Assembly: GCA_963576725.1 (NCBI GenBank)
Contig: OY755238.1
Span: forward strand, 25,159,834-25,223,833
From: Azorinus chamasolen
Lineage: Eukaryota > Mollusca > Bivalvia > Cardiida > Solecurtidae
Direction of reading: 5' to 3'
Length of the DNA: 64,000 nt
In this document: positions 53,401 through 64,000 of the stretch, in pieces
Layout of the letters: each line of letters opens with the position of its first letter
How positions within the stretch are numbered: position 1 is the stretch's first letter
Notes under the pieces: model-generated
What the model was told of the DNA's origin: nothing
What the model saw: the letters and a program-made list of their open reading frames with translations, nothing else
Database searches by the model: none
Translations under genes and position numbers: made by a program

Positions 53401-56400
53401 AAAGATTGTTCAAATTATGTCCCCCGGACCAAAAATGGCCCCGCCCTGGGGCTTATCCGTTTTTCTTAGGAAAATCTTTAAAAATCTTCTCCTCTGAAAC
53501 CGTAAGGCCTAGATCTTTGATATTTGATATGTAGCATGATCTAATGGTCCTCTACAAAGATTGTTCAAATTATGACCCCCGGACCAAAAATGGCCCCGCC
53601 CCGGGCTTATCAGTTTTTCATAGGAAAATCTTTAAAAATCTTCTTCTCTGAAACCGTAAGGCCTAGACCTTTGGTATTTGGTATGTAGCATCATCTAAGG
53701 GTCCTTTACAGAGAGTGTTCAAATTATGACCCCCGAACCAAAAATGGCCCGGCCCGGGGCTTATCAGTTTTTCATTGGAAAATCTTTAAAAATCTTCTTC
53801 TTTGAAACTGTAAGGCCTAGACATCTGATATATGGTATGTAGCATAATCTATTGGTCCTCTACAAAGATTCTTCAAATTATGACCCCTTGACCAAAAATG
53901 GCCCCGCCCCGGGGCTTATCAGTTTTTCATCGGAAAATCTTTAAAAATCTCCTTCTCTGAAATCATAAGGCCTAGACATTTGATATTTGGTATGTAACAT
54001 CATCTAATGGTCCTCTACAAAGATTGTTCAAACTATGACCCCCGGACCAAAAATGGCCCCGCCCCGGGGCCTATCAGTTTTTCATAGGAAAATCTTTGAA
54101 AATCTTCTCCTCATAAAATGTAAGGCATAGACCTTTGAAATTTGGTATGTATTATCATCTAATGGTTTTCTGCCAAGATTGTTCATATTATGACCCCCGG
54201 ACCAAAATGGCCCCACCCCTGGCTTTTCAGTTTTTCATAGGAAAATCTTTAAAATCACCTTCTATGAAATTGTAAGGCCCGGAACTTTGAAACTTATATG
54301 AAGCATCATCTAATGTTCCTTTATTTAGATTGTTCAAATTTTAAACTCCAGGCCTAAAATGATGGCCCTTGGTTTCATATTGGCCCAAATCTGAAGCTGA
54401 CTTATTTTTACATAGAAATACAGTGTATGCATATGTCTATAGTAACCAGGTGAGCGATTTAGGGCCATCATGGCCCTCTTGTAGTTCAATTTAAGTTGAT
54501 TTTTTTTATTTCAGCATTGATCAGGACTGGGCAGAGCTAGTTAATGCATTGTCTGGGCTGTTCTGTGCATCATTGAACTTTATGGATGAGAAGGCAACTT
54601 TGAAGCCTCGCTGGAGTTTCAGACCAACAGGATTGGCTTCAGAATATTACAGTTTTGACTCGCGTTTTATGAGGTATGCGGCGCTACCGCATGAGGTGGT
54701 CTGCACTGAAAACCTCACACCTTGGGAGAAACTGCTACCATGTGAATCTCAGGTACACATATTAAAGTTATTATGTTTGAATCAACTGTCTTAGACTAGA
54801 TTTATTGGCATTATTGTGTTGCCAGCTTGCAAAAGTAGAGTAAAACTTAGCAATAATTATTCAGTGTCTGCTCTGTTTGCTTATGTCATGATATAGATTT
54901 GATTCTACAGTTTGTTTCTAAGCATAAAAATCCCTTGAAAATTTAACATGATAAAAATTCAGGTACATGTAATAAATAATCATGATGTCATTATATATTG
55001 AACAGGGAAAGTGTTAAACTTGAACTTCAAACAGACATCAATAATACAGCCTGTAATCACCGGTGCCCCCACTTCTTTAGAGATAATTGGAGAAAGACCA
55101 GCAATACTTTATATGTGACGTCAAAGGCTTGATTTTCAAACAATACATCAGCAAGCTGTGTCCCAACTTATTAAAGTTCTCATGTTGAAAAATGCCCATT
55201 TTTATTGCTAAATAGTCAGCATTCTCAAGAAACATAACAACAATACCCATTTTTTTAAATAAGTAAATTCATAAAATTCATTTTCTGAATATTTTGCAGG
55301 TTGGTCTTGCCAGTCTGTTCAATCCGGGAAAGTTATTTGACTCAACGTTTCATTCCCTCTCTGTCCATGTTAGACCAGTATGCCAGGTATGTGGTTTTCA
55401 ATCATCAGTCAAATGTCAATTACATGATAATACGATGTAAGGTACTACTTCTCAATGTCAAAAGAAATTTAAGAATTGGTAAACATGCTTAACACTTTAT
55501 CCCATACAAATACCTTTTTACGCCTTTCAAGTTTATAAACAGAGTAGACCCAGATCAGACAGCTCCTTAAGGAGCAGCCTGATCAGGGTATGCCCAGTTT
55601 GCTTATATCCCTTTCCTCCATAAATACGCCTTTCTACGCCTCTGTAAAAATCACCTGTTGAAACCATTGTGATAAATAGAGCATTTGCTCATAGGAGCAA
55701 ATACTCTATTTGTCACAATGGTTTCAAACTACAAAATTCTAAAATGTTCCTTTTCTCTAGTAAATGCTCCTTTTCGGTAGATTTATTCAAAGTGGTTGGA
55801 TCTAAAAATAGCCTATCATATGAGGGAATGGGTTAACTGCCTATTCAACATAGAAAGGGTTAAAAGCCATTGTAAAATCGTCAACTGCCATACACCTGTA
55901 TATATTGTAGGAGCCGTCGGATCTGGGTATACCCTGTTTGCAAAGTCATGGAAAAGCTTTTATATGAAGGAAGTGGTTAAATACGATGTACATATGTTCT
56001 CAGATTAGATATCAAGAAGTTGTTAATTTATAATTTTGTATACACATCTTTCTGTTAACCCTTTCCTTCGTAAAAACATGTTTTCACGCATTGGTAAACA
56101 GAGTATAGGAGCCGTCTGATCAGGGTCTGCTCTGTTTGCTAATGGGATTTGATTAATCTGTTTCTTTACTTTCTAAACTGGCTATAATGTTCTACCTTCC
56201 ATATATCATAATAACTATTTTGTCCATGAATATTCAGTAGGTACTGAAATTTGGAATAAACATAGAGCAGTGAAAGGGTTGAAAGAGTGGTTTCAGGATC
56301 AATATTAGATTGAAGATTACTGACTGTTAATTGGTACTTTACCCATACCCTTATATAAACACTTTTTCACACCTTTGTAAACAGAGTAGACCCTGATTAG

Positions 56401-59400
56401 ACAGCTCCTATAGGAACTGTTTGATCAGAGTCTGCTCTGTTTGCTTATGAGATGATATGGATCTGTTTATACCGTTTTTGTCAACGCAAAAAATCTTCTT
56501 GAAATTTTTACAATATGTAACTTCAGGTAATAAATATTCATGATGACATTATTTCTTACATGGATATTGAACAGGTAAAGGATTAAAAACAATGAAGAAA
56601 ATCAGGTTGTCATTATCTATTACAATTTGTTTCTGATTCGCTATTTGTAGACGCCTGACTGTATGAAGGATGGTATTGAGCTCAAACAAACCCTGACCTC
56701 TGTGTCTGACATGGCAAGTTTCAACAATGGTTACCAAGGTAACACAAATTCACATAAAACGTAAATTCGTATGTCTTTGTTTCAGAAGACTTGACCATGT
56801 TCTTATTACTGTTTTAACCTTTGACATGCTTTTGGAAAGATTGTGATTACTTTTGTAAACAGAATGGAGTCAGGGGAGAAGCGTTATAAGTTCAACCCTT
56901 CCCTGTTCAATATTCATGTTAGAAATACTGACATGACTAGTAGTTAGCTGAAATGCTACATAGAAGTTTATAGTAGAAATTGTAGAGATACAGTAAAACC
57001 CGCTATTGTGACCACCTAAAAGAGGTATAATTCCGGGGGTTAGATGCAGGTGGTAGCTTAATGCAGGATAAAAGTAATGCAGAAAGCTCCTAGAGGAGAT
57101 TTCTGCATTTCTTTTGTCCTGCATTAAGAAACACCTGCTTATAAAGACACCCATGTTTATTAATTAAGTGGTTGCATAAGGGGGGTTCTATTCTATAAGG
57201 GCGGTTCTACTGTAGTTATATTATAATTCCATAAATAAACAGAGCAGACCCTGATCAGATGGCTCCTATAGGAGCTGTCTGATCTGGGTCTACTCTGTTT
57301 GCAAAGGAGTGCAAAGGAGTGTTTATAGATATGAAGAAAGGTGTTAAAATCTAGCAGCCAAATGACAATCAATGATGCAAAACTTAATTCAGATGGATGT
57401 AATTTGACATAGACTAGCTCTTTTTCAGTTTAGAATTATGGATGAAATATAGCTGAAAGGTCACACTCCTTGTTTAAGAAATCCATCTTTATTCATAAAG
57501 TGGCTGCTTTAGACATATTCTGCTGTACATTTATTAGCACTTTCTGTGTTCAGTATTCATGTATGAAATAATGACATCACGAATATTTTGTAGCTGAATT
57601 TATATAATGTAGAATTTACGAGGGAATTTTTTGCTTTGACAAAAGCTATACAATCAGGTCTGTGTCATGTCATAGGCAAGCAGAGCAGACTCCGATCAGG
57701 AGGCACTTACAGGAACCATGTGATCTGAGTCTATTCTTTGCAAAGACATGAAAAGGTGTTTATTTTCTGTTTTTTCTCCTCTGACTCTGTTCTTAATAAT
57801 TCTGGTTTTAATGAATTACAGATAATTCTCATAGTTGATGGAAACGGTATCATGGTTTTGTTTTTCATCAGATTGGAGTTTAAAGATGCTGTTTGGGAGA
57901 TCGCTGTTTGATACCTGTCCACTTGCTCACATCAGTAAGCTGTATGTGGATACAACACTGTCACAGGTTAGTAAAGTTTGAGTCTTCCAAAATAAGCTGT
58001 CTAACCCGTTACTCCATAAAAACACCTTTCTATGCCTTTGCAAACAGAGTAGACCCAGATCAGACGGCTCCTAAGTTCATGTAAGAAATATAATGACTTT
58101 ATGAACAGTAGTCGGAACTTTATAATGGCATATGAACAAGGGAATGTTGGGGTATGACACTAGCTGTAGAATCAGATGTTTTATTCCATGAACAAACAAC
58201 AGATCCTGATCAGACAACTGGTACAGGAGCTATATGATCTGTCTGCTCTGTTTGCAAAGGCACCATATGGCGTATTCGATTTGGGACAACAGTATTACCT
58301 CTCTATAATGGCCACTAAATTACATCAAATATTTTGTGTTCAAGGCAGGTGGCTGCTTAAAGCCAGGTGTAAGTAAAACGAGCCAGCATGTAGCTCCCAT
58401 AGGAGCATTCTGTTTTACTATCACCTTGCTTTAAGCAGCCACATGCCCAAAATAACAACTAATTAACACAATCTAGTGGCCGTTATAGAGAGATTTTACT
58501 GTACATTGTTTGCAAATATGTAAATATACATCATATCAAGTAAAGGGTTAAGTGATTAGATAAGAGAGGTTCTGATGTAATAAAGACGTGAGTTTGCTAT
58601 CCTGATTCATTATGCACCCTATTTAGCAAGCAATGATGCAAACACTGACAGAATATTATGTATTATAATTTTATTGCTAAACGAAAAAAGTTTCATGGGG
58701 TATACTGTAGTGGGAATCTGACCCAAACATTTTACTTGATCATCGTTCAAAGGCCAAATATGGGTTATAGGGTTGCAATTGGTGTATATCCAGGGTCCAT
58801 GCTTATAAAGCTTTTAGTTGAGTCTGAGTTTCGTTCTCAAGCTTTTGATTGGTCAGATTTGAGTTCTCAAGCTTTTGATTGGTCAGATTTGAGCCAAAGG
58901 CTCAAATCTGACCAATCAAAAACTTGAGAACGAAATCACACTCAACTAAAAGTTTTATAAGCATGGACCCAGACCAGTCTCTTTGTCTAAAACATGACAT
59001 GTCTAAAACATGACATTTGATAAATGTAAACTATGTTTGAAATGTCAGATTACAAAATGACTATGTTCAATTACAACATAACAAACAATGTGTAAAACCC
59101 TAATCAGATGTGTGGTGTTCTCTGGCTTTTATTGTTTGTTAACTGTATTGTATCCATAAGGTTATGTTTATATTGTCGACAATGACTGTCCTTCGTCAAT
59201 CATCATGACGTGATTGCCGAGTACTGTGATTAATAGGCACATCACTAGTATACTGGAATCAGCCTGTTGGTCGGTCGGGCTGTCGGTTGTTTGGTCGGTC
59301 AGTATCCATTTACATAGGTAGTTGGTGTCCGGAGTTATTTGAGTTATTTAATTTATATTAAGCATACATAATAACCAGGAATAGTAGATGTGCAAGAACC

Positions 59401-62400
59401 AATTTCCATGTGTTTAGGGCAAAACAGTGCAGAATTATCTCCCATTGAACTTTGAGTATTTTTGTCATGAAACGTGGGCAGTTACCAGTTCGTTTTGGCA
59501 TGTAACATAGATAGTAACTGTTGGTATTGCAAACTCCTCCTTCAATTTGAAAGTTATTGAATTGATACTTGCCATACATAATAACCACCAATAGCAGATG
59601 TGCAAGATACAGTTTTCGTGACGTTATCACCAGGCATAGCAGAATTTACACCCTGGAATCTTTTAATATTTTTTGTCTTTTGGGCCTGTAACATGGGTAG
59701 TTGGTGTCACATTATCAGCCCTTGGGTGTAACATGGGTAGTTGGTGTCACATTATCAGCCCTTGGGTGTAACATGGGTAGTTGGTGTCACATTGTCAGCC
59801 CTTGGGTGTAACATGGGTAGTTGGTGTCACATTATCAGCCCTTGGTTATGAGATCAAGGCTGTCATGTAAAGGTTCTCATCACCTTTAGTGATAGTTCTA
59901 GTTGAATCAGCTTTGATTTTAATCCATAATATGAATATTTATTTGCTGACTTTATTAATGATAGATGAACAAATTATTGTTTTGGCCATGGCAGAAACTG
60001 TAGAATTAGATTTATATAATTATGTTACTCTGATTATAAAGACATCAAAAAGTGCCTCTATCTGCTATTAAAAAGGCAATATGATAAATTGTATTTATAG
60101 AAAGAAGCAGGCTTTGCTCTGGTGCCAGAGACAGATGAGGTCAAGACATTTGTTAGAGGAGGAGCAAAGAGTACATATGCTGTTTATAACTTGGTGGAAC
60201 ATACTCAGCGAGGGAAGTTCTTCAATCTGGAGGCAAAGTTTGACAACAAGGTCAACTATGGAGACTTAGCTCCACCACCCATGTATGCCCATAGATATGT
60301 GACAGGTAAATATATCATCTGTATGCCAATAGATATGTGACAGGTAAATATATCATCTGCCTGCCCATAGACATGTGATAGGAGGTAAATATATCATCTG
60401 CCTGCCCATAAATATGTGACAGGTAAATATATCATCTGCCTGCCAATAGATATGTGACAGGTAAATATATCATCTGTATGCCCATAGATATGTGACGGGT
60501 AAATATATCATCTGTATGCCAATAGATATGTGACAGGTAAATATATCATCTGCCTGCCCATAGATATGTGACAGGAGGTAAATATATCATCTGCCTGCCA
60601 ATAGATATGTGACAGGTAAATATATCATCTGCCTGCCCATAGATATGTGACAGGTAAATATATCATCTGCCTGCCCATAGATATGTGACAGGTAAATATA
60701 TCATCTGCCTGCCAATAAAGAAGAATTGACTTTAAACAGGTGGCTGCTTCATGCAGTGAAAGTCATGCAGATCTTTCTGCAGGGCTCTCTCACCTTGCTT
60801 TAAGCAGCCACCTATCTTAAAACCCAATGATGATATTTATTTGAGTATTTGGATTTAACAAGGGTCTACTGTAGTTCAGACAGTGTTAGTTTGTTCTGGT
60901 AAGAATCGTCAAATTCGTTTCTGTGTTGAATTATTTGTTCTCTACCTTTCAGAAAAGACTTTCTCAAATGTACTTTTAAGGTAGGCAGAGCTACAGATAA
61001 ACATGCATACTTAAATAATAAAATTGTCATTTCTCCACCGGGGTGTCCGTGGCTGAGTGGTTATGGTCTTCGACTGACAATCGCTTAGCCCCTCACCACT
61101 GTTGGTTTGAATCCCCGTCTGGGCATTTTGATTTTTCATGTGATGCTTTCCTCCACCTGTAATTTATTAGCTGGGCGTCGTGATAAGACTGAAATGCTGT
61201 TAAAACAATGTAAGACCAGATTAAAAAAAACTCTCCACCAAACCATATGTTGTGAACACTGTTTGAGACGATTCTAAAGTATGGTCTCATCATAGGGTTT
61301 GGTGGGGAATTATAAATAAATAAAAAAATGTTCTTGTAAATGTTTTAATTTACGCATCTTATCTGGACCCCTGGGTAGGTTTTATTCTGTGTACATTATG
61401 GAATGGCCGTGTATCTCAATGTGATAGTGACAAACTGATTGATACCTCACTATTGTATGTTATTGCAGGTTATGGCTTGGAGAAAGGTGGTATCACATGT
61501 ATCCTTTACAACACGCTGAGTACCAACCTGACTGTGATCTACATGGAGACCATCCCCTGGTACCTGAGGCTGTACTTTAGCTCCATCAAAATTCAGGCAT
61601 ATGGGATACCGGTTAAACCTTGTAGGTTGCCTTTCTACTTTTTATAAACTCCATTTAAACAAACAGCAGACACTGACCAGACAGCTCCTATAGTAGCCAT
61701 CCGATGTTAGTCTAGACTACTATGTTTTCAAAGGTGTCAAAGATGTTTCTTTGGGTTGGAGGGTTAACTCTTTCCTTCATGTAAATGCCACTTCAGGCCT
61801 TTGCAGGCAGAGTAGATCCAGATCAGGTGGCTCCTGTAGAAGCTGTTTGATCAGGTTCTGCTTTGTTTGCTTTATATGAAATTACAATATATCTGACTAC
61901 AGATTTTACTAATAACAAAAAACCTGGTGTATATTATGTCATTGTAAAAATCACCTAATAAATATGCATGATGGCATTATTTTTTACAGGAATATTTAAT
62001 GGAAAAGGGTTAAATGGAAAATCTTAAATAGTGTTTAGTAGAACCTGTCTTAAGTGGCCATCAAAAATATGTATAATTATGGATCTGTGAGGCAGTTTAA
62101 TGCAGGTCAAAAGTAATGCAGAAGTTCCTATATCAGCTTCCTGCATTACTTTTGTCCTGCACTAAAGCAACCACCTGTGTTATAAGACTCCTGTGTTCAA
62201 AACACGAATGGTCATTTAAGACAGGTTCTACTATAGATGCTGATGGGAGAACCTATATGTCTGAACCTGTGGCTACAAAATGGGCAGCAACATTGTATTT
62301 TCAAAATAAGAATTAGTCTTTATTGACTGATATTTGAGTAGATTGGTACACACCAAGGAAAACTTAGCCCAGGTTTGTCATGCCGGTCTGATTTCATACT

Positions 62401-62651
62401 TCAGATAAGACTCATTTCATACCAAGTCGAGACAGAAGCAATCCCTCCCAGCTTGAGATTGTGTTCAGACTGCGACCCAACTCTGTAACCAAGCTCAGCA
62501 TGGAGTTTGATCGTGCCTTTCTGAAGTGGACAGAGTATCCTCCTGATGCCAATCATGGTTTCTATGTCAACTCTGCAGTCATCTCTATGGTAACCACATC
62601 AGGTGAACAGTACACTGGAACTCAACAGTCAATGTCAACATTTGGAGAAAG
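50483..62651 (+). CDS. PIGT: PIG-T, GPI transamidase subunit (nine exons, 3' end outside window)
   Basis: ER membrane subunit of the complex that attaches GPI anchors to proteins. Exons: 50483-50693, 52167-52344, 54515-54752, 55300-55386, 56651-56738, 57872-57966, 60101-60305, 61469-61621, 62405-62651, all with GT/AG borders and consistent phases (1,502 nt, about 500 codons). Residues about 12-33 are a signal peptide. Family signatures: HYRLFPKSLGDVL, ELHLSLTQGLW, ELWVWFQ (exon 2); LSGLFCASLNF and EVVCTENLTPWEKLLPC (exon 3); PWYLRLYF (exon 8); FLKWTEYPPDANHGFYV (exon 9). Cys about 193 in EVVCTENL matches the Cys that in mammals forms the disulfide with PIG-K. The exon or exons for the C-terminal lumenal end and membrane anchor were not found before 64000. 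The ATG is 39 bp from the Polinton, so the promoter may be displaced or this may be one allele. Confidence 0.95.
50694..52166 (+). other. PIGT intron 1
   Basis: Donor CTTGTAAGAC and acceptor CTTCAATTTCAG. No second gene recognised; the 88-codon ORF at 51714 has no family resemblance. Confidence 0.7.
52450..52922. mobile_element. TTAA-type MITE interrupted by other DNA (PIGT intron 2)
   Basis: The left part (GATGAATATTCATTTAAGGA) and right part (CAGACTGCTCCTGC...GAAGTAAATGGTTAAAC) of the first subfamily are separated by about 270 bp of unrelated sequence. Confidence 0.5.
52999..53170. mobile_element. palindromic MITE, pogo/Tigger-like, internally deleted (PIGT intron 2)
   Basis: Ends ACAGCGAAATCTCTCTAAAC and GGGGTTTTACTGTA. 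One hairpin arm (GGTGGCTGCTTAATGCAGGG) is kept and the other shortened. Confidence 0.6.
53221..54482 (+). mobile_element. TAGCTCACC-type element with ~155-bp tandem core (PIGT intron 2)
   Basis: Starts TAGCTCACCTGGCAC followed by the complementary GTGCCAGGTGA, and ends CCAGGTGAGCGATTTAGGGC then CATCATGGCCCTCTTGTA. Between lie about six copies of a ~155-bp unit (GACCAAAAATGGCCCCGCCC near 53429, 53581, 53738, 53889, 54046 and 54197). A hairpin head, tandem core and fixed tail resemble molluscan non-autonomous elements with central tandem repeats. The superfamily is uncertain. Confidence 0.65.
54860..55018. mobile_element. TTAA-type MITE, first subfamily, partial (PIGT intron 3)
   Basis: TCTGCTCTGTTTGCTTATGT through CATGATGTCATTATATATTG to ACAGGGAAAGTGTTAAA. 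The left end is missing. Confidence 0.6.
55492..55836. mobile_element. composite TTAA-type MITE (PIGT intron 4)
   Basis: Starts TTAACACTTTATCCCATACA with first-subfamily sequence (GTAGACCCAGATCAGACAGC). It continues into the second-subfamily hairpin (AAACCATTGTGATAAATAGA / TCTATTTGTCACAATGGTTT) and ends ATATGAGGGAATGGGTTAA. It joins both subfamilies in one unit. Confidence 0.65.
56055..56285. mobile_element. TTAA-type MITE, first subfamily, complete (PIGT intron 4)
   Basis: Starts TTAACCCTTTCCTTCGTAAA and ends AGCAGTGAAAGGGTTGAAA; orientation is opposite to the copy at 33671. Confidence 0.65.
56338..56585. mobile_element. TTAA-type MITE, first subfamily (PIGT intron 4, ends upstream of exon 5)
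   Basis: Contains GTAGACCCTGATTAGACAGC, TCATGATGACATTATTTCTT and ACAGGTAAAGGATTAAAA, an eroded terminus. Confidence 0.65.
56988..57217. mobile_element. palindromic MITE, pogo/Tigger-like (PIGT intron 5)
   Basis: Ends TACAGTAAAACCCGCTATTG and GGGCGGTTCTACTGTA; core hairpin GTAATGCAGAAAGCTCCTAG with its complement. Confidence 0.7.
57234..57770. mobile_element. two adjacent partial TTAA-type MITEs (PIGT intron 5)
   Basis: A hairpin piece at about 57234-57346 (CAGAGCAGACCCTGATCAGA...GAAGAAAGGTGTTAAA) and a further copy at about 57534-57765 (TTCAGTATTCATGTATGAAA...GCAAGCAGAGCAGACTCCGA). Confidence 0.55.
58007..58265. mobile_element. TTAA-type MITE, first subfamily, rearranged (PIGT intron 6)
   Basis: Contains GTAGACCCAGATCAGACGGC, then TTCATGTAAGAAATATAATG and a second hairpin arm GATCCTGATCAGACAACTGG. 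Confidence 0.55.
58283..58504. mobile_element. palindromic MITE, pogo/Tigger-like, CCACTAAA subfamily (PIGT intron 6)
   Basis: Ends ACAGTATTACCTCTCTATAA and TATAGAGAGATTTTACTGTA; shares arms with 33971-34163. Confidence 0.75.
58792..58975. repeat. inverted-repeat element, copy 2 (PIGT intron 6)
   Basis: GGGTCCATGCTTATAAAGC and GTTTTATAAGCATGGACCC bound the element; internal GATTGGTCAGATTTGAG modules as at 15739. Here the duplicated module lies on the opposite arm. Confidence 0.75.
59687..59848 (+). repeat. 40-bp minisatellite, about four copies (PIGT intron 6)
   Basis: The unit begins TGTAACATGGGTAGTTGGTG and ends CAGCCCTTGGG, with almost no divergence between copies. Confidence 0.95.
60283..60716 (+). 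repeat. 38-bp minisatellite repeating the PIGT exon 7 splice donor
   Basis: Unit ATAGATATGTGACAG|GTAAATATATCATC plus GCCTGCCC-like end. The first copy contains the real exon 7 end and donor (60305/60306). About ten further copies follow in intron 7 with donors near 60343, 60421, 60460, 60499, 60536, 60614, 60652 and 60691. Two copies (GACAGGAGGTAAAT type) have an inserted AGG or similar. Confidence 0.95.
60722..60880. mobile_element. palindromic MITE fragment, pogo/Tigger-like (PIGT intron 7)
   Basis: ACAGGTGGCTGCTTCATGCA and CTTTAAGCAGCCACCT form the hairpin; the right end GGGTCTACTGTA remains and the left end is lost. Confidence 0.6.
61018..61325. mobile_element. palindromic MITE (third family) split by a SINE (PIGT intron 7)
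   Basis: TTGTCATTTCTCCACC on the left and CTCCACCAAACCATATGTTG...GGGTTTGGTGGGGAATTA on the right belong to the family at 12050. The SINE at 61040-61231 sits in the left end. Confidence 0.65.
61040..61231 (+). mobile_element. tRNA-derived SINE
   Basis: The head GTCCGTGGCTGAGTGGTTAT contains a tRNA-Ser/Leu-like A box (TGGCTGAGTGG), and GGTTTGAATCCCCGTC is a B box. A short body and a TTAAAAAAAA tail follow. It is flanked by an 8-bp target duplication, TCTCCACC, at 61032-61039 and 61232-61239. It is not a functional tRNA gene because the cloverleaf runs into SINE body. Confidence 0.8.
61648..62014. mobile_element. TTAA-type MITEs, one partial and one complete (PIGT intron 8)
   Basis: Partial hairpin at 61648-61766, then a complete copy from about 61763 (TTAACTCTTTCCTTCATGTA) to 62014 (TTTAATGGAAAAGGGTTAAA). 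Confidence 0.65.
62036..62236. mobile_element. palindromic MITE, pogo/Tigger-like (PIGT intron 8)
   Basis: Ends AGTAGAACCTGTCTTAAGTG and TTTAAGACAGGTTCTACTAT; core AAAGTAATGCAGAAGTTCC with its complement. Confidence 0.7.
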
Positions 62652-64000
62652 GTATGAAAGTTTGTTTTTCTTTTTACACGTCTTTCTGGACATGCTGGAC
62701 TTTTTTCGCCAGGGTGATTCTTATCGATATTTTTTTCATCTGCTTTAGCTCACAAATCATTTCTCTCTGTCACAGTTTTTATCCCCCCCCTCCCCCCACA
62801 CACATAAAGTGTGACATCCACCTGTCTGTACATATGTCCTGCAAGTCTTGTGTGTACAACTCCTTATATTAATTCAAACTTTCACTGATGAACAATGTTG
62901 ATGTGAGGATGAACCTAAAGAAGGGATTTTTTCTCAGACTATTTTTACTAGAGTTATTGGACATTGAATTTTTCTTGTTTGTTACTTTTTTCATAACATT
63001 TCACCTGCTAGGTGACACAGGTTTTCCTTTTGCATTACTGTTGTTAATGAAATTCTTGACAATCTGTTGTTCTGGATTTTTTAAAACTGAAGTTGAGCAG
63101 ATATTACCATATTCTTTTGTTTTTATTTTGGCTTAAATTGTAATAAAAGTACAATGCTGCTGGCAAATCTGGAACTTTCTTTTCTGCTGAAATGAACAAA
63201 ATAATGAATTAAAAAGATATGAGGCCAACACCCAAGCTATCTTTATACCTCTCACACAAATGGGTAGATAAAACACATCAATTAAAACATCTTTGAGAAT
63301 AGCTCCTTTATTTCTCCACTCAACCCCATGTTGTGACCACTGTTAAAATTTTTCTCTTTGAGATGATTCTAAAGAGGGGTTACAACTTGGGATTGAGTGG
63401 GGAAATGATAATTTCAGTATTTGAATATGCACATTGTCTGATCTGGGTCTTCTCTGTTGGCAAATGCATCAAAATACATCTCTGTTAGGTACAATCTGAA
63501 GCCATAAGATCTGGGTCTGCTCTATTTGCAAATGCTTTAAAAAGGTGTATTAATGGAGTAAATGGTTAAACAGGGTTTAAGATGACTGGTGATATTGTTT
63601 GTATATAATATAAGCATGCTACTAGTTGTACAATACAGTACTGTGTTGTTGTTTTGGCATAACTAGGTATCTGGTCAAAGAAAATATATCAAGTATTGTT
63701 TTGATACAAAATACTAGCAAACATGAGGTGAAGTTGAACCCTTGAGTTAAAATCTTTGAAATGCATTAATATATTTGACAGAGGGGGTGCATATTGTTTT
63801 TGCCTTGTCTGTTTGTTTGAAGACAACTTTAACGGTGGCGATAATTTTGTAACCGTTGCACATACATACTTCAAACTTGGCATGCATGTGTAACTTATGT
63901 AGGCGAACATTTTTAAGGGTGATTTATTAAGGTCAAGGTCATATATCAAGGTCAAATTACGGGTCAACTTTATATTGGCTACAGTTGGGGCATAGTGTTT
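62652..64000 (+). other. PIGT intron 9 (incomplete); no further exon found
   Basis: The donor AAGGTATGAAAG at 62650-62661 opens the intron. A third-family palindromic MITE lies at about 63298-63425, with a TTAA-MITE fragment to about 63570. The final bases carry AAGGTCAAGGTCA-type repeats. No sequence encoding the PIG-T C-terminus was recognised. Confidence 0.6.

Noticed and set aside
61040..61120. Genuine tRNA gene (Ser/Leu-like)
   Set aside because: Good A and B boxes but no complete acceptor stem. It continues into a SINE body and A-rich tail with a target duplication.
63925..63960. AGGTCA direct repeats as a nuclear-receptor response element
   Set aside because: AAGGTCAAGGTCA is common in dispersed molluscan repeats, and there is no gene-proximal context here.

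Overview
The window looks like a piece of a bivalve mollusc genome, probably a heterodont clam. It is AT-rich and intron-bearing, dense in short palindromic transposons, and carries a GPI-transamidase gene (PIGT), a Polinton/Maverick virus-like transposon and a Penelope-like retroelement of the Naiad type. The clam assignment is inference: Naiad elements that encode selenoproteins have been reported in clams and spiders.

Layout. 1-985 is a 31-bp satellite. 1705-2770 is a nested foldback repeat. 4229-11263 is one very long exon-like open frame coding Thr/Pro-rich mucin-type repeats. 11264-17010 has no recognisable gene and holds foldbacks, MITE copies and GA/CAGA microsatellites. 17430-32608 is a higher-order satellite in both orientations. 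It is interrupted by a 5'-truncated Naiad copy (22707-24372, + strand) and a complete Naiad (26338-31087, - strand) with 270-bp pseudo-LTRs. The complete copy has a single 1,040-codon frame interrupted only by three TGA codons, and a SECIS-like hairpin begins at its stop codon. It is best read as a retroelement selenoprotein.

34651-50437 is a 15.8-kb Polinton with ~181-bp terminal inverted repeats and a perfect 6-bp target duplication (GCTTAA). It carries protein-primed DNA polymerase B, retroviral-type integrase, packaging ATPase, double-jelly-roll major capsid protein, penton-like minor capsid protein, a fibre-like protein and about ten small conserved or unknown proteins. No adenain-type protease was found. 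A 44-bp duplication of the ATPase 3' end brackets a gene made of four internal repeats, which marks a recombination event. The replication genes (polymerase, zinc-finger protein, integrase) sit at the right end and the virion genes in the left and centre.

The Polinton lies 39 bp upstream of the ATG of PIGT. Nine PIGT exons can be traced from 50483 to 62651, and the last exon or exons lie beyond the window. Its introns are filled with TTAA-flanked MITEs, TA-flanked palindromic MITEs, a tRNA-derived SINE, minisatellites and a tandem-core element. One minisatellite repeats the exon 7 splice donor about eleven times.
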